Assembly: GCA_031216915.1 (NCBI GenBank)
Contig: CM062292.1
Coordinates: 206,233,262-206,297,261, forward strand
Length of the DNA stretch: 64,000 bases
Direction of reading: 5' to 3'
DNA from: Pictodentalium vernedei
Taxonomy: Eukaryota; Mollusca; Scaphopoda; Dentaliida; Dentaliidae
Every line of letters starts with the position of its first letter. Positions within the stretch are counted from its first letter, which is position 1. Positions 34,308-44,738 of the stretch are shown here, in pieces. The position numbers were made by a program, and so were the translations under genes. Below the pieces are notes generated by a model that saw only the letters and a list, made by a program, of their open reading frames with translations, did no database searches and was not told the DNA's origin.

Positions 34308-34854
34308 GTGAGTAAAAATATTCATTTCGTATTTCTTGAATAGTTTGTAAGCTACTGTAGCTTTGCTAATCATTGTTTCCTCCAGAAAAGAGTACCACGA
34401 TACAGCACCACGATATAGCACCATGTTAACCCATAGTATGCAGATTTACAGGAATTCTATTGATGTACCTTCCTAAAAATAATTGGCAGCCGCGTATACT
34501 CCCGTGCACGTACGTGGAGTGCTGAGCGATTGTTCACAGCCAACACATGACGGGTTTGGGCCTTTATCTCCCGGCCATCTTCCCACATCCATTTGTTTTC
34601 CTTTACAAGTAATATGAAAATATGTTCTAAACTGCATGAGCTCCGATTTGGGGTGTTTATAGAATAGCGTTACCATCTTATCTTAAAAACGAGCATTGTA
34701 TGCGTGTATTGTAATGTTTATTTGCCACCTTTCACCGTAGTTTTGGTAAAAAAGGTTACAATATACAATTGAAATAGTTGAAAAAGAAATGATTATAGAC
34801 ACATGTTTGTGGTGTGCTTCAAAATACAATTACAGTAACCGCCTATTGCGATGG
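34308..34854. other. Possible intron, no gene seen
   Basis: Begins with the GTGAGT donor. It holds a short repeated phrase (ACCACGATACAGCACCACGA) and a 67-codon minus-strand frame (34473-34676) that I cannot assign. Confidence 0.3.
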
Positions 34855-35035
34855 ATCAGATCTCTCCCTCCTTACCATCCAGCATCCAACACAAACATAC
34901 ATCGTCCACTGAGTTCCAACGAGGGGTCATAACCTATATTTTTGAGACAAAAAATGAAAAAATAATGAAAATTAATTGGCGATTTTTGAGAATAGCGCTG
35001 GCCGATTTTGGTCGTTCCGTTGGGTAAATGGTTAA
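34855..35035. mobile_element. Palindromic MITE, copy 3
   Basis: GTTCCAACGAGGGGTCATAACC, AAAAAATAATGAAAATTAAT, AGCGCTGGCCGATTTT and the right end CGTTGGGTAAATGGTTAA match copy 2 closely. The left end is degenerate and its position approximate. Confidence 0.5.
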
Positions 35036-35061
35036 AGCATTTGTATTTTTCACTTTGACAG

Positions 35062-35179
35062 ATTAATTAAAAGAGCCTATGGCTATGCCACTGAATCTTT
35101 GCATGCCATTTTGGTTAACCTTCTGCACTCTGATGTCAAAGTACTGAAATTTCAAGCAACCATTTTCCTCAAAATGTAA
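35062..35179 (+). CDS. Weak candidate terminal exon
   Basis: A TTTTTCACTTTGACAG acceptor-like site precedes an open stretch reading LIKRAYGYATESLHAILVNL and HSDVKVLKFQATIFLKM, then TAA. Its amino-acid texture is helix-like and coding-like. It needs one leftover base from the previous exon, while the exon at 34106-34307 ends in phase 0, so the two cannot be joined directly. It may belong to another transcript or be a chance frame. Confidence 0.2.
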
Positions 35180-35630
35180 CTAAGAATTTCACCAATTTAG
35201 CCATGTTAGACAGAGCTCGACAAGCTCTAACAAACGGCATTGAATTGGTCAAATTCCTAGTTGCATTCTTGGAAAATATTGCAGGGTATATTTTTTCATA
35301 TTTTGAATTTAGTGTGTAGATGCTTACTGAAGTCGATGGAGGTCCATGTGTACACAATACCGGCGTCTCTGGCCGATTCAACCCCTCGTTTAACACATAA
35401 ATTTAATATGCGCAGTAAAGCACAAACCACACCTCTTTGGGTAGTCACCTCTAGTGGCATTTTTGTATCCAGAATGGCTTATTTGAATCTAGGAAAAAGA
35501 GTTTAAAATCTGTTTTCTGGCTTCAAAAATGCCACTCTGGGTACAAAAATGCCACTTGAGGTACACAATCCTATGTTAATTTTGTACATCAAGTGGTAGG
35601 CTTGTTGTATGGGGAATTCAGTGTTAAATG
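35180..35630. other. Unassigned interval
   Basis: It contains the repeated phrase AAAAATGCCACT twice (35526 and 35548). No gene or known element seen. Confidence 0.3.
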
Positions 35631-36198
35631 TTTTTCGCTATAGTGGCAGTCAGGGGGTAGGTTGTCCCAAACACTTTTATACTGACAAAATATATGTTCA
35701 TCAACCATTCCCTCCATACTTTAAAGCGTATAACGCTTTGCTGTGTGGAGAGTTCGGTTGGTAACGATATAATATTAAAGGCCATCAACGCAAACAGTGA
35801 AAAATGAGAAGTGACTCTTGACTCATTTTTTACTATTGCGGAGGGATAGTGGACACTACTACATTTTAAACAGACAATAAGATTTACTTCAGCTACCAAT
35901 ATTTAATATATGACGTGAGAAGCATATATACACCGAGATCTGTGTTTGCCTATCTATAGAAAACCTTTTACATCGAGATTTTTTTGAGTGATACCACTTT
36001 ATTTCAAGATTTTTTTCTGAGAAACATTTGGGAGATTTAAAATAAAGTGGCATCACTTGAGCATTTTTAAAAAAAAGAAACATTAAAAAAATCCTAGCTA
36101 TGATACGTAATAAATTTATACAATAGAAAAATGTTTTTTTATCAATTATAATAACACATTTCCTCTCTGTGGATTGTTCTGGGACCTGATGTTTGATT

Positions 36199-36258
36199 AC
36201 ATAAAATTAAATCAACGAGGCACTGGCCAATCACTGCCTCGTTGATTTTATTTTATGT
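36199..36258. repeat. Long hairpin, copy 1
   Basis: The left arm (36199-36222) and right arm (36235-36258) pair over 23 of 24 bases around a 12-base loop. The arm begins ACATAAAATTAAATCAACGA. Copy 2 is at 38021-38080. In the third, partial copy of this region the homology stops at the first bases of the left arm (about 40541), where Polinton sequence begins. Confidence 0.85.
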
Positions 36259-36429
36259 CGCCGGAGATGCGCATACGTCTACTGTCAGCGATTCTTGTGT
36301 CCACTGCCAAGAGAAGTGTCTCGTTTGCACTTGAAATCGGCTGAGACGAATACATTTAACTGAAGTAAAATACACACAAAAGTACTGTTATTACGTACAA
36401 AAAGATTAGTTATGTAAACATAGGTAATT

Positions 36430-37450
36430 ATGTCTCCCCTTCCCAGAAGGGAGACATATGGTTTTAGTGCATATTCTTCTTCTCTTCTTCTTCTTCTTCT
36501 TCTTCTTCTTCTTCTCATACAAACTTTGTCCAGGCCATAACTTTTTTGTCTTTTGACCTACACCTTAGATACTTGGCATGTGGATGTATCACCATGAGCC
36601 GGTGTGCAGTGTATCATAGTGACCTTCATGTGACCTTGACCTTTGACCTGAAGGTCAGATTTATGTGTTTTTTAAGGGAAACATCACACAAACTTTGTCC
36701 GGGCCATAACTTTTTTGTCTTTTGACCTACACCTTAGATGCTTGGCATGTGGATGTATCACCATGAACCGGTGCGCCGTGTACCATAGTGACCTTCATGG
36801 GACCTTCACCTTTGACCTGATGGTCAGATTTATGCGCTTTTTAAGGGAAACTGTCTGGACCAGAACTTTTTTGTATTTCGAGTCAGGCTTTAGATATTTG
36901 GCATGTGGATGTATCACCATGAGCCGGTGTGTAGCGTACCATTGTGACCTTCATGTGACCTTGACCTTTGATCTGAAGGTCAGATTTGTGCTTTTTTCAA
37001 GGAAACTTTGTCCAGACCAAAACTTGTTTGTCTTTTGAGCCAGGCCTTAGATATTTGGCACGTGGATGTATCACCATGAGCCGGTGTGTCGCATCCCATT
37101 GTGACGTGACCTTGACCTCAAGGTCAAATTTATGTACTTCAAATAGGGAGTAATTGTCCAGACCAGAATTGTTTTGTTTTTTGACCTAGGACTTGGTTAT
37201 TTGACATGTGGATGTGTCACCATGAGACCGCATGTCGTGACCTTTATGTGACCTTGATCTCAAGGTCAAATTTATGTACTTCAAATAGGTAGTAATTGTC
37301 CAGACCAGAATTTTTTTGGCATGTGGATGTGTCACCATAAGACCGCATTTCATCTACCTCGATGACCTACATGTGACCTTGACCTCTGACCTTAAGGTCA
37401 AATTTATGTACTTCAAATAGGGAATAATTTTCCAGACCAGAACTTTTTTG
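36430..37450 (+). mobile_element. Pearl/HINE-like element 5a, truncated by the duplication
   Basis: The head ATGTCTCCCCTTCC (36430-36443) folds with GGGAGACAT, followed by a (TTC)n run and core units. Each core unit holds ACTTTTTTGTCTTTTGACCT, TGGCATGTGGATGTATCACC and TGTGACCTTGACCT. It lacks its tail because the tandem duplication junction cuts it. Confidence 0.7.
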
Positions 37451-38020
37451 TTTTTCGCTATAGTGGCAGTCAGGGGGTAGGTTGTCCCAAACACTTTTAT
37501 ACTGACAAAATATATGTTTATCAACCATTCCCTCCATACTTTAAAGCGTATAACGCTTTGCTGTGTAGAGGGTTTGGTTGGTAACGATATAATATTAAAG
37601 GCCATCAACGCAAACAGTGAAAAATGAGAAGTGACTCTTGACTCATTTTTTACTATTGCGGAGGGATAGTGGACACTACTACATTTTAAACAGACAATAA
37701 GATTTACTTCAGCTACCAATATTTAATATATGACGTGAGAAGCATATATACACCGAGATCTGTGTTTGCCTATCTATAGAAAACCTTTTACATCGAGATT
37801 TTTTTGAGTGATACCACTTTATTTCAAGATTTTTTTCTGAGAAACATTTGAGAGATTTAAAATAAAGTGGCATCACTTGAGCATTTTTTAAAAAAAAGAA
37901 ACATTAAAAAAATCCTAGCTATGATACGTAATAAATTTATACAATAGAAATATGTTTTTTTTATCAATTATAATAACACATTTCCTCTCTGTGGATTGTT
38001 CTGGGACCTGATGTTTGATT

Positions 38021-38080
38021 ACATAAAATTAAATCAACGAGGCACCGGCCAATCACTGCCTCGTTGATTTTATTTTATGT
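38021..38080. repeat. Long hairpin, copy 2
   Basis: Duplicate of the 36199-36258 hairpin carried by the segmental duplication; the loop differs by one base (ACCGGCC for ACTGGCC). Confidence 0.85.
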
Positions 38081-38251
38081 CGCCGGAGATGCGCATACGT
38101 CTACTGTCAGCGATTCTTATGTCCACTGCCAAGAGAAGTGTCTCGTTTGCACTTGAAATCGACTGAGACGAATACATTTAACTGAAGTAAAATACACACA
38201 AAAGTACTGTTATTACGTACAAAAAGATTAGTTATGTAAACATAGGTAGTT

Positions 38252-39831
38252 ATGTCTCCCCTTCCCAGAAGGGAGACATATTGTTTTAGTGCATATTCTT
38301 CTTCTTCTCCTTCTTCTTCTTCTTCTTCTTCTTCTTCTCATACAAACTTTGTTAGGGGCATAACATTTTTGTCTTTTGACCTACACCTTAGATACTTGGC
38401 ATGTGGATGTATCACCATGAGCCGGTGTGCAGTGTACCATAGTGACCTTCATGTGACCTTGACCTTTGACCTGATGGTCAGATTTATGTGTTTTTTAAGG
38501 GAAACATCACACAAACTTTGTCCGGGCCATAACTTTTTTGACTTTTGACCTACACCTTAGATACTTGGCATGTGGATGTATCACCATGAACCGGTGCGCC
38601 GTGTACAATAGTGACCTTCATGGGACCTTGACCTTTGACCTGATGGTCAGATTTATGCGCTTTTTTAAGGGAAACTGTCTGGACAGAACTTTTTTGTATT
38701 TCGAGTCAGGCTTCAGATATTTGGCATGTGGATGTATCACCATGAGCCGGTGTGTAGCGTACAATTGTGACCTTCATGTGACCTTGACCTTTGATCTGAA
38801 GGTCAGATTTGTGCTTTTTTCAAGGAAACTTTGTCCAGACCAAAACTTGTTTGTCTTTTGAGCCAGGCCTTAGATATTTGGCACGTGGATGTATCACCAT
38901 GAGCCGGTGTGTCGCATACCATTGCGACCTTCATGTGACCTTGACCTCAAGGTCAAATTTATGTACTTCAAATAGGGAGTAATTGTCCAGACCAGAATTT
39001 TTTTGTTTTTTGACCTAGGACTTGGTTATTTGACATGTGGATGTGTCGCCATGAGACCGCATGTCGTGACCTTTATGTGACCTTGATCTCAAGGTCAAAT
39101 TTATGTACTTCAAATAGGTTGTAATTGTCCAGACCAGAATTTTTTTTGTTTTTTGACCTAGGACTTGGTTATTTGGCATGTGGATGTGTCACCATAAGAC
39201 CGCATTTCATCTACCTCGATGACCTACATGTGACCTTGACCTCTGACCTTAAGGTCAAATTTATGTACTTCAAATAGGGAATAATTTTCCAGACCAGAAC
39301 TTTTTTGTTTTTTCACCTAGGATTTAGATATTTGACATGTGGATGTATCGCAATTAGACCGCATGTCACATGTAATCATTACCTTCATGTGACCTTGACC
39401 TCAAGGTCAAATTTATGTTCTTTAATTAGGGAGTAATTGTCCTGACCAGATTTTTTTTGTTTTGGACATGTGGATGTGTCACCATGAAACCGCATGTCCG
39501 CTACCTTGATGAACTGCATGTGACCTTGACCTCTGACCTCAAGGTCAAATTTATGTACTTCAAATAGGGAATAATTGTCCAGATCAGAACTTTTTTGTTT
39601 TTTGACCCAGGACTTAGATGATTGACATGTGGATGTATCACAATGAGACCACATGTCATCATGACCTTTATGTGACCTTGACCTCAAGGTCAAATTTATG
39701 TACTTTAAATAGGGAGTAATTGTCCAGACCAGAATGTTTTTTTTTTACATGTGGATGTGTCACCATGAAACCACTACCTTGATGAACTGCATGTGACCTT
39801 GACCTCTGACCTCAAAAGGAAGGGGAGACAT
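38252..39831 (+). mobile_element. Pearl/HINE-like element 5b, complete
   Basis: The head ATGTCTCCCCTTCC (38252-38265) and tail GGAAGGGGAGACAT (39818-39831) are exact inverses. After the head hairpin comes a (TTC)n run (38298-38340), then core units of roughly 125-185 bp. Nearly every core unit contains TGACCTTGACCT, often followed by CAAGGTCA. Short frames inside are repeat artefacts. Confidence 0.75.
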
Positions 39832-40139
39832 ATATTTTAGTGTGCTAAAACACTTTCTAGTTATTTATGAAACAGATTAGATTATAAGATCTCTTTTCAT
39901 TAATTTACTGTAACATAAACTGAACGAATCGGGAGCATCTCGCCACATAGATTGCGTACGTAAACATTGAATAAAGGGAAATCACTCCAGTCTGTTATGA
40001 TAAAAGTTAACACCTTGCCGAAACAACGCCTGCTTTCTCATATTCGCTGTTCAGCAACAAATTTTATAATGATTCGAATGAAGCGAAGAACGGATACGTT
40101 ATTCTGTTTGTCGACAGGGAACGTGAGACCATGTCAACA
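39832..40139. other. Unassigned spacer
   Basis: AT-rich sequence after the pearl-like tail; no gene seen. Confidence 0.3.
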
Positions 40140-40541
40140 AACAGAATTACTTATAATATTAAAGGCAATCAACGCAAACAGTGAAAAATGAGAAGTGACT
40201 CTTGGGTCATTTTTTACTATTGCAGAGGGATAGTGGATACTACAACATTTTAAACAGATATGTAATATATGAAGTGAGAAGCATATATACACCGAGATCT
40301 GCGTTTGCCTATATATAGAAAACCTTTTACATCGAGATTTTTTTTTGAGTGATACCACTTTATTTCCTGATTACTTTCTGAAATAAAGTGGCATCACTTG
40401 AGCATTTTTAAAAAAAAGAAACACTAAAAAAATCCTAGCTCTGTTACATAGTATATTTATACAATAGAAAAATGTTTTTTATCAATTATAATAAAACATT
40501 TTCCCGGTGTGAGTTGTTTTGACACCTGATGCTGGCTACAT
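40140..40541. repeat. Third, diverged copy of the duplication flank
   Basis: AACAGTGAAAAATGAGAAGT, GGATAGTGGA, ACACCGAGATCT and GATACCACTTTATTT with its inverse AAATAAAGTGGCATC match 35790-36200 and 37610-38020. The inverted pair is preserved although the loop is shorter. It ends at the ACATAAAAT that begins the hairpin in the other copies. Confidence 0.8.
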
Positions 40542-40990
40542 AAAATAATGTCTATAGGTATACTCATACCATCTGCGAATCTCTCTGTCATTCTCTTGGA
40601 AATTTCTTGGCTCGAATTTGATAGTAAGAATTGTCTGTAAATCATATCCTCCTGCAAGTTGATCTAAAGCAAATATACAGTGCATTCATACACCACAGAG
40701 CGAGCACTTTGTAGTCTCATTGTGTTAATAGTCCATGAATCTGTATTTTTCACTATGAATTTGTAAATGTCTTTACTTATTGGTGGTAAGCCATAGGAAT
40801 CAAAGTAGATGGCTGAATGATTGTCTTTGAAATATATCATCTCTCCATGTTTTCCTGGTTCTCTTGATGAATCTGTGTTCACAATATAAGCTTTTCTATG
40901 TTTAAGTTTTTTTTTTGGTAATAAGTCTCTTGAACACACTTTTCTATTCAATTATGAAGAATATATTGTAGCTGAGTGGTTTCAACCATC
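40542..40990 (-). pseudogene. Polinton/Maverick adenain-like cysteine protease remnant
   Basis: The minus strand reads AYIVNTDSSREPGKHGEMIY, then YFDSYGLPPISKDIY, WTINTMRLQSARSVV. A PG-x-H motif, then YFDSYG, then a Gln-Ser region is the order of the adenovirus-type (C5) maturation proteases encoded by Polintons, which process capsid proteins. The His is present, but the usual Trp after it is Gly, and the expected Cys-Gly at the nucleophile is not in place. An in-frame TAG follows near 40671, and a homologous-looking tail continues beyond it to 40457. The protein is broken and presumably inactive. It lies next to a capsid remnant on the same strand, as expected for a Polinton. Confidence 0.65.
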
Positions 40991-41046
40991 TCTTCTTCAC
41001 CCTGAAAAGGGCTCTTATGAAGTTGTTAATCAAGATATGCTGTATA

Positions 41047-41445
41047 CTATGACGAGTCTCTTTTAACTAATTCTTCCCTCTTTTGAATGTCTTTTTGGCA
41101 GTCTATTTCAAAGTCTACACGAGCACAATGTTCTAATAAGTCAATTCTTCTTGCTCTCTTGTGTAGATTATGTAGTGTAGTCACTGGACACAGTTTAGCA
41201 CAATATTCTAATATGTCAATTCTTCTTGCTCTCTTGTGTAGATTATGTAGTGTAGTCACTGGACATGGTTTCTGTAAACATTCTGTAATGTATATATCTA
41301 TTAATGTTGTCGTGTTGGATTGACATTCTTCACAGATATTTTTCATTTTCTGTTTAATGAATTTTATCAGTTCTATCACAACACATTCTTGAAATAATGT
41401 TTGTATTTTTTCTTCACACATCTTGCAATTGTCACATTTGTTCAT
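41047..41445 (-). CDS. 132-residue Polinton-region ORF with internal duplication, unknown function
   Basis: I do not recognise the family. The frame is open from an ATG three bases downstream of the capsid remnant's end, so it fits a tightly packed viral gene order between capsid and protease. It starts with Cys pairs (CDNCKMCEEK), has a helical middle, and contains two near-identical 25-residue repeats (CPVTTLHNLHKRARRID), seen in DNA as a 75-bp tandem repeat at about 41134-41270. The duplication is in frame and recent. The Cys-rich start could bind a metal. Confidence 0.5.
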   Translation of the reverse strand: MNKCDNCKMCEEKIQTLFQECVVIELIKFIKQKMKNICEECQSNTTTLIDIYITECLQKPCPVTTLHNLHKRARRIDILEYCAKLCPVTTLHNLHKRARRIDLLEHCARVDFEIDCQKDIQKREELVKRDSS

Positions 41446-41447
41446 TG

Positions 41448-42120
41448 TTAATAGTCAAATATCACTTCTCTGAATTTGTTGATTTCTATCTCACTATCAA
41501 ATTCTGCATAGACATCAACATTGATAACCCCTGGAAGAGCTTGAGAAAACTGGAGATCTATTTGAAGGTTGCCAGACTTTATAGGATGAGCTAATGGTCC
41601 ACTACTTGACTGATCAGGTGTCAAATCAAGTCCCCAAAGGGTATATCCTTTTGCACAATCCTGCATACATACATTAATTGTTCGATTTTGTCCAAAATAC
41701 CCCATCGCTTCAAATAATGATAAACATGAATTTTGATAAAGTCCACCTTCGAAATTTGGTTCGAAGGGACGTGCTTTAATGGAATGTCCATTTATTATGA
41801 TTTCCAACTTGTTCAAACTGAAATGTTGAAAATTAAATGGAGTTGTGCCAATATCTCCATTTATATCTTTATTCGAAACTAAACCAAGAATTAATCATTT
41901 TGGCATCTGTTTATGAAATAGATGGTCTTCTATTTTTGATCGAAGACCACTTCTAATGGTAAATGTTTTCATTTCTACACGTCTTATAGGGATTTTATAA
42001 TTTGTTTGATCTATTTGCGCATTAAGATCATTTGCAAATTTAGGAATTAAATCCAACGCCGGTATTCTGAATATGGCTTTTTGAATTTCTAATTGTCCAA
42101 CTAAAAAAACACACAGACAT
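41448..42120 (-). pseudogene. Polinton/Maverick major-capsid-like remnant, C-terminal part
   Basis: Two minus-strand frames (42120-41895 and 41816-41448) belong to one protein, separated by an in-frame TGA near 41896. They read YKIPIRRVEMKTFTIRSGL, then IGTTPFNFQHFSLNKLEII, GYTLWGLDLTPDQ and INVDVYAEFDSEIEINKF. I recognise this as the C-terminal part of the double-jelly-roll capsid family of Polintons, annotated in animal genomes as F54H12.2-like proteins. That identification is from memory of the family and was not searched. The N-terminal part is missing; upstream lies a GTGC microsatellite. The last segment (41816-41448) is uninterrupted. Confidence 0.6.
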
Positions 42121-42122
42121 GT

Positions 42123-42151
42123 GCATGTGCGTGAGTGCGTGCGTGCGTGAG

Positions 42152-42191
<40 letters not shown>

Positions 42192-42215
42192 TGGCGTGCG
42201 TGCGTGCGTGCGTGT
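42123..42215. repeat. (GTGC)n microsatellite
   Basis: About 90 bases of GTGC/GTGA tetranucleotides, read in the minus strand as repeated THAR; it separates the capsid remnant from the next repeat. Confidence 0.95.
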
Positions 42216-42302
42216 GTGTTTGAGGTTGAAAAATCGCACTGGCACAGACATTTCCTACTGAAACGTTTTTTTTCTTTTAATATGCCTCCGAAAAATTGTT
42301 TT
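42216..42302 (+). repeat. Short dispersed repeat, copy 1
   Basis: TGAGGTTGAAAAATCG, CACAGACATTTCCTACTGAA and TAATATGCCTCCGAAAAATT match 56405-56485 almost exactly. In the second copy this sequence leads directly into the promoter-like repeat, so it may be the start of that element. Confidence 0.75.
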
Positions 42303-42440
42303 CATTTACTGAATCCTGATGGGTTTCAAACATGACAAAAAATTAAATAAAATTGATTTAAACTAAGTAATGAGCTTAGGAACTGGTTAAACTGACTGGC
42401 AATAATTGATATTATTCATTGGTGGGCTCTAATTTAGTCC

Positions 42441-44575
42441 TTACAAGGACGTTACACAAGCTTTAGCTTTTTCATAGGCGATGACGGGTCGAAGATTCAA
42501 AGGTTCATTTAATTTAGCATTGGTAAAATAGAATTCACCTTTTAACATTTTTGCTATTTCGATTTTCATTCCGTTGTATGTTAAAGTGAAAGGAATGATG
42601 GACCTCCTTTCGCATTCTCCCTCTGATATGTTCATACCAAATGGCCAGAGGGTTTGAAGCGTATTGATCCAAAAAGCTTCATCTTTTTTTAAATTCATCC
42701 GTTTCTTCTAATGTGTCTTTAATTGGTGGTTGTTCAGTAGGATGGATTTCGAAATCGTCCAAAGTGAATGGCCAGGAAGGTTAAAATGTTGTGCCGCTGG
42801 GGAATCAGCATTATGTTTTATATCCTGTTTGTGTCTAGTAGCACGTTCTCGAAAAGGATTTTGACTTTGACCAACATACTGTTTCCGATAGAGCTCACAA
42901 GTGATAAGGTAAATAATGTTTGGTGAATCACAATGGAGGGGGTTACGGATCTGATAATGATTTTTCGTTTGTTCGGAGGAAAATTCCTCTCTTTGATCAG
43001 GCATAAAAGTATGCAGTCTACAACGAGGCTTTTTGCAATTAAATACCGCGCCACTACCATTCTGCAACGGTCTGTTGTGTTCAATCTTCAGTGGTTCGAA
43101 ATCAGTAGTTTCAGCTGGACTTTCGAGCTTTTTCGGAGTTTGAGATTTCAATGTGCGCAAAAAGCGCAGTGAGTATCCTATCGATCTGAGGGCACCAAAT
43201 AGAGTAGAACAAGCCTCATTGAAATTTACCTTATCACTTGAATTGCGGTGGAAACGAATGAGTTGTGATTTGATGATACCTTTAAATGTATGTTGAGGAT
43301 GAAATGATTTTGTGTGCAACAATTGATGTGAATCAGTTGGTTTAAAATATACTTTATAATCTAAATGACCGGATGCCTGAAATTGCTTGCCTTTATACAC
43401 GGTCACATAGAGAAAATCAACAGAACTTTCACTGATAGTAGCTCTTAATTTAATGTTTGGATCATGATTGTTCAAAATTTCTAAAAATTCATCAAAATCT
43501 TCTTTTGAATGTTCCCAAATAATACACATGTCATCTAAATACCTGAGATATACGAGAGGATGCTTTGCACATTTGCTTTAGGCATTTTCCTCCCATTCCG
43601 CTTCATAAATGCATGTAAAATTAGGACTGAATCTTTTGCCCATAGGACAACCCATTATTTGTAGAAAATATTCTCCATTGAATTGAAAAGTCATTACCTT
43701 TTAAGCTCAGCTCTAAAAGATCCAAAATTTGTTCATCCGGGCGTTTTGCATCCGAATATTTTTCAAATGCATTTTTAACTGATTTAACACCTTTATCGGT
43801 ATCAATGTTCGTATACATACTGTCGATATCCAACGTAGCTAGAATTGCATTTTTCGATATTTTCAATTTCGAAATGTTTGACAGGAAATCCTGTGTATTT
43901 TTTAAATAGCTCGGATGTCTATTTGCTATAGGTTTCAAATGATAATCAGTTAATTCCGAGATTGCATAAGATTCCGAACTTTTAAGATCTTATTGAATTT
44001 TTGGACGTTACTAGGACAAATAAGTGAATCTATTTTCTTATAATGTTCAGTATTGCTGAGTTGTCTCATGGCTTTTTTTATATAATTATCCCGAGAGAGA
44101 ACAACTACCGACCCACCTTTGGCGGCTGGTTTAATTACTACTTTCTAATTTTTCCGAAGTTTCGTGAGGGCTCTCCGTTCACCAGCTGTTAAATTGTCTT
44201 TATCGGAGAGTGTGTTCATGCTGAACACCTTTTGGATGATTCGTTTGCTAGCCTCAATAATTTCGGGTTCTACTTCACTATCTGGAGGTGGCCAACCAGA
44301 TGATTCTGTGAAAGGAAGTTTCCGACCGCTGGAGTTTCTAAAGCGGTCTGCTAATTTCATTTGCCTAAGAAAATTACAGTTACCGGTATATGATGGTATA
44401 TTTATTTGATTACCAGTTTTAGCCTTCGTGGCAGGTACAAAAGTTAAACGGCGATCTAAAAGAGACTTCTCTTGGGTTGTTAGGTCATTGGTGCCAGACA
44501 GCTTAACCACATTAGTTCCTAATCCCACATCTGTTAGGCGGCTGTTACCTTTGCCTTTACTCAGTTTAAATTTAG
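42441..44575 (-). pseudogene. Penelope-like reverse transcriptase with GIY-YIG endonuclease
   Basis: It begins in frame as VEPPKFKLSKGKG and NVVKLSGTNDLTTQEKSLL, the usual N-terminal motif (44575-44145). After a frameshift come ELTDYHLKPIANRHPSYLKN and LATLDIDSMYTNIDTDKGV (RT motif A, about 43830-43790). YLRYLDDMCIIWEH (catalytic YLDD, about 43535) follows, then the thumb. IIYLITCELYRKQYVGQSQN (about 42925-42865) is the GIY-YIG core, followed by RERATRHK. The frame ends near 42708, and KDEAFWINTLQTLWPFGMN in the next frame is the conserved C-terminus. The nuclease cuts the target and the RT copies RNA. At least three frameshifts inactivate this copy. Confidence 0.8.
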
Positions 44576-44708
44576 GTGGTTCAACCAGTCATCGTACATA
44601 ATATTGGCGGTTCTCGTGGTCCAATGGATTAAATCCTGAGCAACATCAAACTTCGCGTCATCAATTTTTGGTATAACGTTTTAGCCCAAGAACATTAGGT
44701 TTCACTAG
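44575..44708 (-). pseudogene. C-terminal piece of the Penelope-like ORF1 (SGNH block V)
   Basis: The minus strand reads LVKPNVLGLKRYTK directly after the inserted element, then in another frame PKIDDAKFDVAQDLIHWTTR and YDDWLNHLNLN with a stop at about 44547. DLIHWT supplies the D-x-x-H of SGNH block V. It continues the protein whose N-terminal part ends at 50884, on the other side of the insertion. Confidence 0.6.
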
Positions 44709-44738
44709 GGAAAAAAATCGGAGAAAGCTGATTTTTTT
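44709..44738. repeat. Left terminal inverted repeat
   Basis: Thirty bases beginning GGAAAAAAATCGGAGAAAGC; exact inverse of 50854-50883. Confidence 0.9.

Larger units (their letters stand above)
35631..39270. repeat. 1.82-kb tandem segmental duplication
   Basis: TTTTTCGCTATAGTGGCAGT starts at 35631 and at 37451, exactly 1820 bases apart, and the sequence stays near-identical for most of the period (including the 91- and 121-residue minus-strand frames, the hairpin and the pearl-like head). The junction at about 37450 joins CCAGAACTTTTTTG to TTTTTCGC. The second copy instead continues as CCAGAACTTTTTTGTTTTTT into more of the pearl-like core, so the exchange occurred in T-rich microhomology. 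Confidence 0.9.

Noticed and set aside
41895..42251. THAR-repeat peptide as a possible natural low-complexity domain
   Set aside because: It is the translated GTGC microsatellite fused to the capsid-like remnant.
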